A stretch of DNA of 42,019 bases from Priapulus caudatus (GCF_000485595.1 NW_014578052.1:55859-97877); one strand, 5' to 3'; shown: positions 19,907 through 29,535, counted from the first letter of the stretch. Notes: generated by a model not told the origin, from the letters alone. Made by a program: numbers and translations.

Positions 19907-22318
19907 ATGTTCAACGAGACAGTAATTGTTTCACTTATATGTGTAACTTGTGTGATTGCGCCTCTGCCTAATAGAGCTGAACGGGCATCCCGTAATTCCG
20001 TCGAGTCATTCTTCGAAGAGGTCCTTACATTTCTGACCCATTTCGAGAGAGTGGCAAGGCAGAATGATCACTGGCGAAACGTCAATTCCGAATCCACCTC
20101 AGGATCCAGGTTGCGGGAATTCCTTGCTCAGTCAAGAACTTTGTTAACTCAAGTAAGTATAAAGTATTAAAGTATATTATTATAGATATGACGTCCTAAC
20201 TCTGAACTGCTTCTTTCTGATATATTTCATATTTCTTGCATAATGCCGTTGCATTAATGCCATAATCATGATAATGTTACGTTTCTATGTTTGTTTTGCA
20301 ATCAGATTGGCAGAGTCAGGGAAAATCTACATGGACAACCACAACTTGGAGCCCATTGCGAAGCATTCGAATCAGCATTGTCACGAGTCTACAATGACTT
20401 ATCATCCCGTTTGTATCCAATGTCGGGAACAGGTCCACCTACGGCTACAGATCAGTCAGATAGACTGAATACAGAGAGTCGTGCGGAAACCGAGCAACCA
20501 TCTGAAATGTGCCCGAGGGTTTCAAGTGGATTCCGAGGCCCGCCCCGTTATGCCATCGGGGCAGAACAGTTAACTCAGTTGAGGCGAATTGGTTATCCCC
20601 TGAGTGAAGTTGCTAGGCAGGGTCTACTGACTACCACCAGCCGGACCACATTATACAGGCATATCAGGAGACATAATTTGCCAACTGTGCGCCAAGAATA
20701 CAGTTCCATCAGCAATGCCAATCTTGAAGCTCAAGTGAGAAATATCAACAGACAGTATCCAAATTCAGGATCGCAGGAAGTTCGTGCCCATCTACGGGGT
20801 CTTGCTCATCCTATAATAGTTCAACGCGAGAGAGTTCGGAGGGCAGTAAGGGTTGTTGACCCAGTTGGAACTGCCAGCAGATGGGCACAGGTGATTCACC
20901 GTCGACGCTATTCTGTTCCTGGACCCAACAGCTTATGGCATTTGGATACCAACCATGCCCTCAGAAGGTAATATATTTATTAGAAAAAAAATACAGTGTT
21001 TTAACTTGATACTGGGCACTTCATTACTGAAGAGTTTATTGAAGTTAGAAAGAATTAGCGGATAGAGAGTCAACAAACCATTTATGTGAACATCATGAAC
21101 ATATTTTTCTATGATTTCATCATCATTATGCTTGATTGCCTGAACTTCATACTTAAACCGATGTGAAGGGGCATACATGATTCAGTGGGAGTTAAAGTTA
21201 AAAGGGTCAGGCACTCGTACTAGAAATAAACGATATCTCAAGAACCGTTTGACCCGCGGCCCACATGTTTCATATTGCATATAGTTGTTACTCCTATGGG
21301 AGAGATGACAACGTCCTATTACGTTTATTTCGTCAAACTGGTTAACAACTCTACAATCATACCAGGAGTAAGATAATATAGGAGTAGATAGATAGTAGAT
21401 ACCTATATTATCTTACTCCTGATCATACCTATATTATATTATACATGTAATATTGTGTTTTAGATTCTTCGTTACAGTAATTTGACTGGAATATTTTATT
21501 GTTTTTCACTCACTAATCATCAACTAATGCACCCACTCTTCTCTGTTTGCAGATGGAGGATTATTATCAATGGCGGTATTGATGGGTTCAGCAGACTGGT
21601 GGTTTACCTACATGCCCAAGGAAACAACAATGCACGCAGCAGCCTTTATTGCTTCCTTGGAGCAATCCGGGATTATAGTGTACCAAGTCGGATCCGCACT
21701 GACGAAGGCGGAGAATTTGTTCACGTGAGGACATTTATGAGCAGACAAGAGGGTGAGGGAAGAGGCAGCGCAATCGCTGGACGATCTGTGCATAACGTTC
21801 GAATAGAAAGATTGTGGAGAGACGTGTACTCAAAGGTGTTGGACACATACTACAGGCTGTTCTACCACATGGAAAGTTTCAACATCCTGGACGTGTCCAA
21901 TGTGAATCATATGTTTGCCCTGCATCATACTTTCATTCCAAGGATTGAGCGTCATTTGCGGGATTGGGCCGCGGCTCACAACAACCATCCTGTTCGAACG
22001 GAGAACCACAGAACACCTCTTCAACTGTGGTTTGGGGGGCTTGTGCAAAGGGCAGGGATGTCAAGTAGGGCGGTGACCAATGTGTTCGATGCACACCTTC
22101 CGGATGCCGATAATCTATTTCAGCAATTTGGCATTGAATGGAATCTGGAAGACCCGCCCAGCATAGTAACTGTTCCTTCTGTACAATGTCCCCTATCAAC
22201 GCAGCAAGTTGAGCAGCTGCATGGTCAAGTAGACGTTTTGAGGGCATCAGAGTCTGAGGGAATGGACATATATGCACAAGTTCTTCGCTGCATAGACACA
22301 TTTTACGTGCGAGAGTGA
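19907..22318 (+). CDS. rve-type integrase/transposase, three exons
   Basis: Exons are 19907-20152, 20306-20967 and 21553-22318, with introns GTAAGT...CAG and GTAATA...GCAG. All joints stay in phase and give 557 residues. The protein has an N-terminal part, an HTH-like region (about residues 160-240: LRRIGYPLSEVARQG, TTLYRHIRRH, then PNSGSQEVRAHLR as in IS3-type transposases), and an rve catalytic core. The probable catalytic triad is Asp296 (WHLDTNHALRRW), Asp353 (RIRTDEGGEF) and Glu388 (VHNVRIERLW), with 56 and 34 residues between them, the DD34/35E arrangement of retroviral-integrase-like enzymes. The family cuts and joins DNA ends. Related single genes are widespread in marine invertebrates and fish. 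The frame has no stop or frameshift, so it may be functional. The start is the first ATG in frame; an earlier exon is possible. Terminal repeats were not found around it, so I cannot say whether it is a live transposon or a domesticated gene. Confidence 0.85.
21364..21420. repeat. perfect 19-bp intronic hairpin
   Basis: AGGAGTAAGATAATATAGG at 21364-21382 is exactly complementary to 21402-21420, with a 19-base loop. It lies in the second intron of the integrase gene, which separates the first catalytic Asp from the rest of the core. Confidence 0.9.
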
Positions 22319-22355
22319 GGCGATAGAACAGTCATGCCAGACACAATCAGGGTGC

Positions 22356-23061
22356 CATTCTGCTTTCACACAGAGCGAAAAAACCTCCTTGCATCCCACT
22401 GTTACATTTTGTGTAATATAGTTATCGAGGAGTAATACTGTAAAATTTCAGTTTTCAATTTTAAGAGTAAAAAGTTATGCCACATTATGTTTGAGTTCCC
22501 ATATTAGTAAGTAGAAAGTAGTATAAAGTTTCATTTATATATACTTCATACATCCTGATATACATATATACCAGGTTACACAGATATATCAATGCTGAGA
22601 TCAAAATGTAAAATTTTGCTGTTTCTGTACGGAATCCTACATCTATTATGGTCAGTAACGATTCATTTTTATTCCGTACATACAAATAACGTCTATACAA
22701 TATATACATCTCACTATTCATTCTGCTTTCACACAGAGCGAAAAAACCTCCTTGCATCCCACTGTTAAATTTTGTGTAATATTATATAGTTATCGAGGAA
22801 TAATACTGTAAAATTTCAGTTTTGAGTAAAAAGTTATGCCACATTATCATTTATGTTCGAGTTCCCATATTAATAAGTAGAAAGTAGTATAAAGTTTCAT
22901 TTATATACTTCATACATCCTGATATACGTATATATACTATGTTACACAGATATGTCAATGCTGAGATCAAAATGTAAAATTTTGCTGTTTCTGTACGGAA
23001 TCCTACATCTATTATGGTCAGTAACGATACATTTTTATTCCGTACATACAAATAACGTCTA
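22356..23061. repeat. 363-bp tandem duplication after the integrase gene
   Basis: CATTCTGCTTTCACACAGAG begins at 22356 and again at 22719. The two copies run in parallel through TTATCGAGG, AAAAGTTATGCCACATTAT, CGTACATACAAATAACGTC, with small indels. The first copy starts about 40 bases after the integrase stop codon, and the second ends where the 250-bp inverted-repeat segment begins. Confidence 0.9.
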
Positions 23062-23309
23062 TATAATATCAAGAGCATATAAAGAAGGAGAGCGTACAAC
23101 GGTAAAATGCTGAAACCATGCTGCAGTATTAGTCGAATTAATAAACTCCCGTTTTATTTTGACGATCCTTTGCAGTATTATTGATTGGCTGTCTTACCTT
23201 GTTCATATAAAACAAACCGCATGTCCCTACGATGCCCCTACGCTGAGATAATGAGCGGTGAAAATCTGGTATTTTCGCCGAAAACCGACTCGAGATCAGT
23301 CAGTTACTG
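23060..23309. repeat. 250-bp segment, inverted copy at 29618-29871
   Basis: Reads ATCAAGAG...GAAGGAGAGCGTACAACGG at the left, then TAATGAGCGGTGAAAATCTG, and ends AGTCAGTTACTG. The reverse complement is found at 29618-29871 with only scattered differences and short indels. It follows the integrase downstream region, so it may be the 3' end of that element. Confidence 0.9.
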
Positions 23310-23329
23310 AGTACTCAGTGGGGGTGCAG

Positions 23330-23595
23330 TAGCAGGGCCGTGTAGAGGTATAAGTTGCGACCACGCGAAGGGAGGGTGTGGGGGCCCTCCCGCACAATGT
23401 TTTTGAAATGACATTCCCTCAGATGCGTTTTCTGCGCGAGCAGAGGGGGGACCTCAGCTGCTGAGGAAATCGCCTTGGCGACTTACGTCGCCTATGGAGT
23501 GCAAAGACTTAAATAATAATAACTGTGCCTTCAAATAAGATTTGTGGGGGTCGCAACTGCCCCGCCTGGCCCCCCCGTATGTACGGCGGTGGTAT
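23330..23595. mobile_element. small G/C-rich element with matching ends
   Basis: The left end is GGGCCGTGTAGAGG...AGTTGCGACC. The right end read in reverse is GCCGTACATACGG...AGTTGCGACC. The size, G- and C-run flanks and TTTTGAAATGACATTCC-type core resemble the other small G-rich elements here. No target duplication was identified. Confidence 0.4.
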
Positions 23596-24025
23596 GTGGT
23601 AAGGCGAAGTGAGAAATGAGGGCCTGTGCAAGTAAGTCACACGTTAATATACGCCGTCTGTCTCTCTCTGTGTCTGTGATGTTTGGCTTAATGAAAATTT
23701 CGTTGACGATAGGAATATGCTGCTATGATCTTGTAATTATTTATGAAATATTATATTCCGCAAATATTGTGCATTCATTCAGACATTTGCATTTCATAGC
23801 GTTAAGGAATTGAGACCTGACGGAAAATGTTAATGTGGCGGTCGGTGAATTGCCCAATGAGTGACGAACAGCGTGTTGGTATTTTCGCGTGTTGTTCTTT
23901 TTGCGATCGGGAACGCGTTCGCTAAAATACCGAAAATCAAACCACCGTCAAATATACAGCGTATACAGTAACTACAAGCCAAATTATTAATTAAATAAAG
24001 GGAAATGTTACATTTTTGTTGTTTT
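23596..24025. other. no gene seen
   Basis: AT-rich sequence before the acceptor at 24026. Only short chance ORFs. Nothing supported. Confidence 0.35.
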
Positions 24026-24027
24026 AG

Positions 24028-24240
24028 GTTCGCCTTTGGCCGCCCTGCCTTGCTAAGGAAATGGCTTGTAAACATGAAGAGAGAGAAGTGGTGTGCATGG
24101 AATGTTCAGATTATTTTACAGGAAACTGCTTTGACCACAGTGGTCACACAACCCGGTTCGCAGAAGATGCTGTACCAATACTCTTTGACTTTCCACACGA
24201 TCTCAAAAACGTAACAGTCAACGTTCTAGAAGAGGGGTTT
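24028..24240 (+). CDS. exon-like ORF with B-box-like Cys/His pattern
   Basis: Starts after an acceptor (TTTTTGTTGTTTTAG ending 24027), with an ATG at 24061. The product begins MACKHEEREVVCMECSDYF and continues GNCFDHSGHTTRF. The spacing C-x2-H...C-x2-C...C-x2-H-x2-H resembles a B-box-type zinc finger, a small protein-interaction fold. The open frame then runs into a (GTT)n/(GT)n simple repeat from 24237, so the exon probably ends before that, perhaps at AAAAC|GTAACA near 24210. It could be the first of several exons continuing to 26.2 kb. Confidence 0.45.
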
Positions 24241-24852
24241 GTTGTTCTTGTTGTTGTGGTTGTTGTTAGTGTGTGTGTGGGGGGGGGTATGTACTAGGAT
24301 TGTTGGGTAGATAGTGAAAGGAACAAAACATGCTAAGTTCCTGAAATACTTTGTTATGGCAGCTGTGTTTTTTTCTATTGGAATCTGTATTGGGGTGCGG
24401 GTCATAAGATGTGATGAAATCTGCATTTTAGATGATATTATTTCATCTATTGTTTATCAACTGCATGTTTCTCTAGCAATGTATTTCACTGTATTAAAAT
24501 GCAGTCTCCCTTTTTGTATATTTTAATCAGAAAAGTGGCGATACGACAGCGTCTCGGAGTCGCCGGCGACCGGTCACCTCGACGACGCGAGCCCGGTGCT
24601 AAGCTGTGCACGCTTGACACTGCCTACAGGTTATTCATTAGGGTCGACGAAGGCGCAACATGTAAGTGGAAAACACCTGCTACTTCAAAACCAAGAACAG
24701 AGCAAGCGAAAGCATTCGCTCCCAGCAATACTCTTAAAGTAATGTTCTGATGTATTAATTGACCGTACATCCTGAATTCATGCAATTCATTGAATATACG
24801 TTATTGGATTCCAAACACCTCAGTGTTGGGGATTCACCTGAAATATGATCAG

Positions 24853-25077
24853 GAGCAAGAACAGCACCAGCAGCAGCAGCAGAAGCCCGAGCCAAACGAC
24901 ATGCACGAGCACTCCCTGCATGAGCTGCTGCGCGAGATGCACACGGCCAACATCAGCGTGCCGATGCCGCACCCGTCGACGGCAATGCTTGGAGCGTCGA
25001 AGCGGCGCCGCGTCGCGGTTGCGCACGCAATTGCCCGCGCCAAGTTAATTTGCAGATTTACCACAGCCAATGAGTAA
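24853..25077 (+). CDS. Gln-rich exon-like ORF, unrecognised
   Basis: Begins after AATATGATCAG (acceptor-like, ending 24852). It has a short Gln tract (EQEQHQQQQQKPEP), then a regular segment DMHEHSLHELLREMHTANIS and VPMPHPSTAMLGASKRRR, and stops at 25077. The local GC content is clearly higher than the flanks, supporting coding sequence. A broken copy of the second half is present at 7250-7360. The function is unknown. Confidence 0.45.
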   Translation, partial: EQEQHQQQQQKPEPNDMHEHSLHELLREMHTANISVPMPHPSTAMLGASKRRRVAVAHAIARAKLICRFTTANE

Positions 25078-25212
25078 TGGTGTGGTCATGTATGACCCTG
25101 CAGTTCCCTACTGTACTGGCGTGACCATATACTCCCCACATGGCACACGATACTGAGGACTGCCCAAACGACAGGTAAGTGTAACTTACCTGTCTGACTC
25201 TGCAGTCTTAAG

Positions 25213-25281
25213 TGCGTAGAAAGTGGGGTGTGCGTTGCTTGCAATGATTGCAAGGGAAAGAAAATCGAGTGCGTACACGAC
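25213..25281 (+). CDS. possible 23-codon Cys-rich exon
   Basis: Lies between an AG (CTGCAGTCTTAAG) and a strong donor (GAC|GTAAGATA at 25282). It reads CVESGVCVACNDCKGKKIEC plus VHD, a Cys cluster of zinc-knuckle or Zn2Cys6 type (C-x2-C-x2-C-x6-C). It is too short for a firm assignment. A decayed copy at 7390-7440 has lost one of the Cys codons. Confidence 0.35.
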
Positions 25282-25337
25282 GTAAGATATTTGTCGCAAC
25301 TGTATAATGACGGGGTATAATGACAATAAAGTGTACA

Positions 25338-25905
25338 TTTCCTTGAAGGTACTGACTGTCATCAAGTGCGACTGGTTTATGTCAAATTAACGTTTCGCAA
25401 AAGTTCACTCTGGAATCTGACGCATGCTGAATGCGTAACTACGAAGTGGCTTATTTATTTTTATTGTTGAGCGATCGTTTCAACTTTAGACCCAGAAACC
25501 TTTATGTCTTTTTTCGAAATCACTACGTTAACCATGCGCCTGTCACTGAAGAAGGATCGATCCAGCGGGACGATTCAAGATGTCATCAATAATCATGGCG
25601 CCCCAAAGAAGTGTTGCAATACGTACGAAAGACGTGAACTAACCGCTGCAAGTAAGTCACTTGAGAATAATGCAAAAGCCTCACGACTCATCCTCATGGC
25701 TCATGGCTCATGGCCTCATGGGAGATGGTCAGTATACACAGTATAAGTAATGGTTGTATTAAATGTCTTTGCAAGAAATATTGTAATAATATAGCTCGAT
25801 GCAATTTAATGCTTTTACACTATTATGTGCAGCTTCAGACACACTTGGGACTATAATGCAAATGAATTCTACATTTGCTTAAAGGTACTGACTGTCATCA
25901 AGTAT
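25338..25905. repeat. short direct repeat, about 35 bp
   Basis: TACATTTCCTTGAAGGTACTGACTG... at 25338 and TACATTTGCTTAAAGGTACTGACTG... at about 25869 share about 32 of 35 bases, both followed by TCATCAAGT. They bracket the ORF at 25504-25746. Confidence 0.7.
25504..25746 (+). CDS. possible exon, unrecognised
   Basis: Preceded by an acceptor-like TTTCAACTTTAG near 25490. The frame reads MRLSLKKDRSSGTIQDVINN then APKKCCNTYERRELTAA, where GCA|AGTAAGTC near 25649 could be a donor. It is proposed as part of the 24.0-26.2 kb series only because of position and orientation. Confidence 0.25.
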   Translation: MSFFEITTLTMRLSLKKDRSSGTIQDVINNHGAPKKCCNTYERRELTAASKSLENNAKASRLILMAHGSWPHGRWSVYTV

Positions 25906-26040
25906 ACAGCAAACAATGAAATAGAATTTTATATGTAAAAGGTTGTTATACATGTCATAAGATCAATATGGTGTTTGAAATATAGTAGTTATCATTATTA
26001 GGAAAATTCCTTAACATGTGTCAAAACATTTATTTTGCAG

Positions 26041-26216
26041 AGGACTATTCACAGGCATTGCGGCGTGCAAAGAAGGCAGAGAACACGTCCAACCTCTCCA
26101 CAGACGATGAGCCTGAGCAGTGTAACAAGCGCAGGCCGATACCCAATAGGAAGTTTATGCAGGCTAGCACTGTTACATTGATGATACATGATCGCATCAG
26201 AAGAACTAGAATATGA
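26041..26216 (+). CDS. charged exon-like ORF, possible last exon
   Basis: Follows a good acceptor (ACATTTATTTTGCAG ending 26040). It encodes DYSQALRRAKKAENTSNLST then DDEPEQCNKRRPIPNRKF and stops at 26216. The helix rich in Arg/Lys/Glu followed by an acidic Ser/Thr patch and a KRR basic patch resembles linker segments of nuclear proteins (for example upstream of BEN-type domains), but no domain is visible. A related short piece (STEDESEQC) occurs at 27488-27520. Confidence 0.45.
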
Positions 26217-26655
26217 TGTAGTCCATGCTAAACCAGCAGATTGACTCATTAAACAGCTATGTCGTCCTGTGTTGTGTGAATCCATTGCATGACTGGTGAC
26301 TCATAGTCGGTGCGCTGCTACGACAACTGCATCGCCACGACTCACTGCTAGCTCTCTACCTCCCTGCACAGTGGCGCCACCACTCACTGCTGACTGACTG
26401 CCTGCCTGGCCGTAATACTGCAGTTCCTTTCAGCACTAATTACATGTCATTCTCTTCGTAATCGTTGCATTCAGTTTCGACGTAATGTAAATGCTTATTT
26501 TGAATGGACGGACATGTTGACATACGCAACGTAATCAGCAAGGAAGTAACAGCCAGGTGGTGATTCACTTTACGTCCAAACTACAAGCAACAACCATTTA
26601 GCACTGTAAACCAAGTTCTCATATTTGTGGAACGTAATTTAATTTAATGAACATT
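26217..26655. other. no gene seen
   Basis: AT-rich to mixed sequence with CACTGC/ACTGACTG-type short repeats near 26290-26410. Nothing else supported. Confidence 0.35.
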
Positions 26656-26659
26656 TCTC

Positions 26660-26850
26660 GAGGCAACCCAGGAAGGCAATTGGCAGGAGGAACAGCTGCA
26701 GACTGTAATGTGCGAGGTGGAGGGAATTATGAATAGCCGTCGACTGACACAGTCTTGAGATGCCCCTAACGACTTAGGGGTCATTATTGGAAACGATCTG
26801 CTGTTCATGAAAGCAGGCGATGTTCCTCCTGGGAAATTCAGCCCAATGAA
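26660..26850 (+). pseudogene. BEL/Pao retrotransposon integrase relic
   Basis: One plus-strand frame reads EATQEGNWQEEQLQTVMCEV, then EGIMNSRRLTQ, a TGA stop, APNDLGV and LLFMKAGDVPPGKFS. The order (E-L-Q-T...C-E-V-E-x-I-x-N-S-R-x-L-T, then D-P-N-D, then P-P-G-K-F) is the characteristic end of the integrase domain of BEL/Pao LTR retrotransposons, which use it to insert their cDNA. The stop codon and the missing rest of pol show that it is dead. No LTRs were identified nearby. Confidence 0.8.
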
Positions 26851-27014
26851 GACTGAAGGGCAAAAAGTTACTCGTCGAATGCTTCAAGAAGCAGCTGTGT
26901 TATGAGCGAACGCCTCAACGCATCGGCTGAGAGGGCTGCTCTAGAAGTGGAGGCAGCGTCGCTTGCAACTCGCCGATGGATAAAAGATTTAAAAGATAAC
27001 GATTGGTAAGTTGG

Positions 27015-27135
27015 TGTGTGGCCGAGTATTGATAAGTGCCGCTTGTTTGTGAGTTCAGTATTGATAAGTCGCGCTTCTTTGTGAGTTCACTATTGATAAG
27101 TGGCGTGCAAATGGATGGTGGAACTTCGCTATAGG
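27015..27135. repeat. about 34-bp tandem repeat, 2-3 units
   Basis: Units contain TATTGATAAGT, then CGCTT, then TTTGTGAGTTCA. The last unit continues into AAGTGGCGTGCAAATGGATG and AACTTCGCTATAG, a match to 7577-7640. Confidence 0.75.
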
Positions 27136-27226
27136 TGGGGGCGGAGTGACGTCACTTCCCCTTAGCAATACGTCCGGTGAGCCGCGCCGATGAAAACAAA
27201 GCGCGAATCGGCTGGGAGCGTCTATA

Positions 27227-27388
27227 TTCAAGCCGGTATGGGAGATGACTGTACGCATATATTTGCTAATATATTGACTAATTGTGCGACAATAAAGTCA
27301 ATATTCACAGAGAGTATAGCTATAACACATGTGTCTATAGGTATCTATAATGTATTATGGAAAAGATCTCCCGTACCGGCTTAAATTG
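27227..27388. mobile_element. about 160-bp MITE-like fold-back element
   Basis: TTCAAGCCGGTATGGGAGAT at the left is matched in reverse by ATCTCCCGTACCGGCTTAAA at the right, with an AT-rich centre. A related left end may be present near 4736-4800. The family is not assigned. Confidence 0.6.
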
Positions 27389-27487
27389 ATACTACTACTA
27401 CTAGCTGTGAATATTGAGTTTATTGACGCACGAAGCGGCACGATTAGTCATGCTAGTTCTGCACGATTAGTTATGCGCGCGGAAGCA

Positions 27488-27650
27488 CTCCACAGAAGAT
27501 GAGTCTGAGCAGTGTAAGTGCCTGCGAGTGCCTGCTACTTCATCGTCGTCGTGCTGTGCTCATGCTGAAATTCGAGAGCCAACATTTATTACCATAGCTG
27601 TGGAGCGAATGCGGGCTACACGTTTTCAGTCTTTATCTTTTCAAAGAACT
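27488..27650 (+). pseudogene. fragment related to the 26041 exon
   Basis: CTCCACAGAAGATGAGTCTG matches CTCCACAGACGATGAGCCTG of the 26041 exon. The frame then continues for about 50 codons with a Ser/Cys patch. It is probably a small duplicated piece, not an independent gene. Confidence 0.35.
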
Positions 27651-28010
27651 TCATGACTTTTTAATGGTCTGTTGACAACTGTGAATTGAGTATAAATGCA
27701 ATATTTCATTTTTTCTAATCACATAATTCGACAATGAATATAGCACGTATAAAGTAAAAGAAGTTGACATGACCATAGGGAAACATGAGTTTTATCTTGT
27801 TATTTCCCAACATCGTCATGAGGAAGGTCATGCAGGCGCTGAACATGGTCGAGGTTGTTCCCCGTTGCCCGTGAGTGCATTTAAAGTGAAGCTTACGCTG
27901 TCAATACACTCTATAATCACACCCGACAATGTCTAATAATTGTAGAGAGATGTGTGCCTGGCTGCGGCAGCATTGATGCATGTATATAAGATACCTTATT
28001 AACCCGTGGC
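27651..28010. other. no gene seen
   Basis: AT-rich sequence. Nothing supported. Confidence 0.35.
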
Positions 28011-28014
28011 GGCG

Positions 28015-28090
28015 GAGCGAGCGAGAGAGAGAGAGCTAGAGAGAGAGAGACAGACCGTGGGGAGTGCGAGAAAGAGAGAAAGAGAGTGGG
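28015..28090. repeat. GA-rich simple repeat
   Basis: GAGAGAGAG runs (GAGCGAGCGAGAG, GAGAGAGAGACAG, GAAAGAGAGAAAGAGAG) over about 75 bases. The minus-strand Ser/Leu-rich ORFs across it are artefacts. Confidence 0.8.
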
Positions 28091-28149
28091 AGAACGCCAG
28101 ATAAAGTACGAAAATACGGCAGGTGATGGTACGACGGCGAGAATGTACA

Positions 28150-28450
28150 AACGCGTGTCAATCTATAATCGGAAAGGCCCCCCTCCAAAGCCGATGTAGC
28201 CGAGCCGATGTACGTGTCCCGAAAACTGCGCGATGTTAGGCTGCCCGCTATACGCATTCGCGCGCCCGCCTTCCTTCGGCGCGCGAATTCGTATAGCGGG
28301 GAGCGCGAGATGCTACACACAACACCTCGCAGTCGCGTGCGCCCAGTCCCGCGGAAGTGCGCGGCTTAACCGCTTTCGGCGGTCGGGGAACAACGCATCT
28401 TTTGCGCACGCCATCTTGTACCCGGTCTCTTCTGGTTAAAATGGCTATAA
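28150..28450. promoter_or_regulatory. CpG-rich, promoter-like patch
   Basis: Rich in CpG compared with its surroundings, with GCGCACGCCATCTTGTA and TTAAAATGGCTATAA near its end. Both contain the core (GCCAT / ATGGC) recognised by YY1-type factors at many animal promoters. It also holds the perfect-looking hairpin at 28244-28300. No transcript start can be shown, and the DNA to its right is a helicase fragment on the minus strand. This is a suggestion only. Confidence 0.3.
28244..28300. repeat. 22-bp GC-rich hairpin
   Basis: CCCGCTATACGCATTCGCGC (28244 onward, stem to 28265) pairs with 28279-28300 (GCGCGCGAATTCGTATAGCG...) with one mismatch and a 13-base loop (CCGCCTTCCTTCG). Confidence 0.9.
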
Positions 28451-28451
28451 T

Positions 28452-28757
28452 TTAACAGCGGTTAAAAGTATTTGTATCGCGGTAAAAAAAATCATTTCTG
28501 AGTACGATATATTCTCCAACCCTATTCGTCATAATTCCCATAAGGCCATTGAACAAGGTGTCTGAAAGGTTTGCAGTCAGAACCACCGGTGCACCAACTT
28601 TTAAGGCGACGTACTTCGGTATCTTGGGCCGCCTCAGGCTTCGCAAGTCTCCAGAATCTTTCGCAGTGTAGGTAGTGTGCTTGCCTTGGAGCTGGTTTAG
28701 CTTTTCAGCATTGAAGATCTCTGTTTCAATGAAAGTGTCAATGACAATGTAGCTCAC
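28452..28757 (-). pseudogene. PIF1-like helicase fragment
   Basis: The minus-strand frame reads IETEIFNAEKLNQLQGK, then YVALKVGAPVVLTANLSDTL and FNGLMGIMTNRVGEY. This is the part of PIF1-family helicases (SF1 DNA helicases) with the K-V-G-A/C-x-V-x-L-x-x-N-x-x...L-x-N-G-x-x-G block before the final motifs. It lacks the Walker motifs, and motif VI does not follow. At its 5' side the frame runs into the CG/CA tract module, so the long ORF 28452-28991 is a chimera of real helicase and repeat. The same DNA block is found, more decayed, at 38726-38945. Confidence 0.75.
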
Positions 28758-29535
28758 AACGCGCGTGCACGCGTACACGTGCATATAAACGCGCACGCAC
28801 ACGTATATATAACGCACGCGCATATAGACGCGCGCACACGTGCATATAAACGCGCACGCACGCGTACACGTGCATATAGACGCGCACGCACACATATATA
28901 GACGCGCACGCACGCGCATATAGACGCACGCGTATATAAACGCGCACGCACGCGCATATAGACGCACACGCACGCGCATATAGACGCACACGCATATGGC
29001 AAGCCATTTGTATCATAATTCGAGAAACCACCACAAAACCTAGTTTCTTGCTCGCACGAAACCTAGTTTCTAGCCCTATAACCGCAGTTATAGCTGGAAT
29101 CTTAGTTTCGTGAGCAAGAAACTAGGTTTTGGGAGCAAGAACCTAGGTTTCAGCAAGAAACCCACTTTCAACCGCGCCATTTGTATCATAATTCGAGAAA
29201 CCACGGTTCCTTGCTATGAATCCTAGTTTCTTGCTATGAAACCTAGTTTCTAGCCTTATAACCCCAGTTATAGCAAGAATCCTAGTTTTGGGAGCAAGAA
29301 CCCAGGTTCCAGCGCGCCATTTGTATCACAACTTGAGGAATAGGCCTACAAGTACAAGTTTCCTATCTAAAACCATAGTTTCGAGCGACGAAACCTAGTT
29401 TCGAGTAGTTTTAAGGCCCGTATCTAGGATTCGTAATCCCGAGCGTGACGTCAGCGTAGTTCAGCCACTCGGGGCCACTGCTCAGTAAATACTATAAAAA
29501 TAACATACTAGTTAGGCTAATTAATTAAATATTAC
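28757..29535. repeat. second copy of CG/CA tract plus tail module
   Basis: 28757-28995 matches the end of the 15.36-15.99 kb tract, and 28995-29535 matches the 15.99-16.58 kb tail. Subunit starts CATTTGTATCATAATTCGAG occur at about 29005 and 29180, with CATTTGTATCACAACTTGAG near 29318. Inverted motifs CCTAGTTTCTTGC and GCAAGAAACTAGG allow hairpins. It ends CTCAGTAAATACTATAAAAA and TACTAGTTAGGC like the first copy. Confidence 0.9.

Noticed and set aside
21608-22301. Minus-strand ORFs of 61-122 codons
   Set aside because: Antisense to the third exon of the integrase gene.
22485-23099. Two similar 82-90 codon minus-strand ORFs
   Set aside because: They arise from the 363-bp tandem duplication; AT-rich composition, no homology.
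24237-24297. Hydrophobic Val-rich C-terminus (membrane segment) of the B-box-like ORF
   Set aside because: It is the translation of a GTT/GT simple repeat and probably lies in an intron.
28738-29034. 98- and 82-codon minus-strand ORFs of the same composition
   Set aside because: Same tract, second copy. Only the part below 28743 in one frame is helicase.
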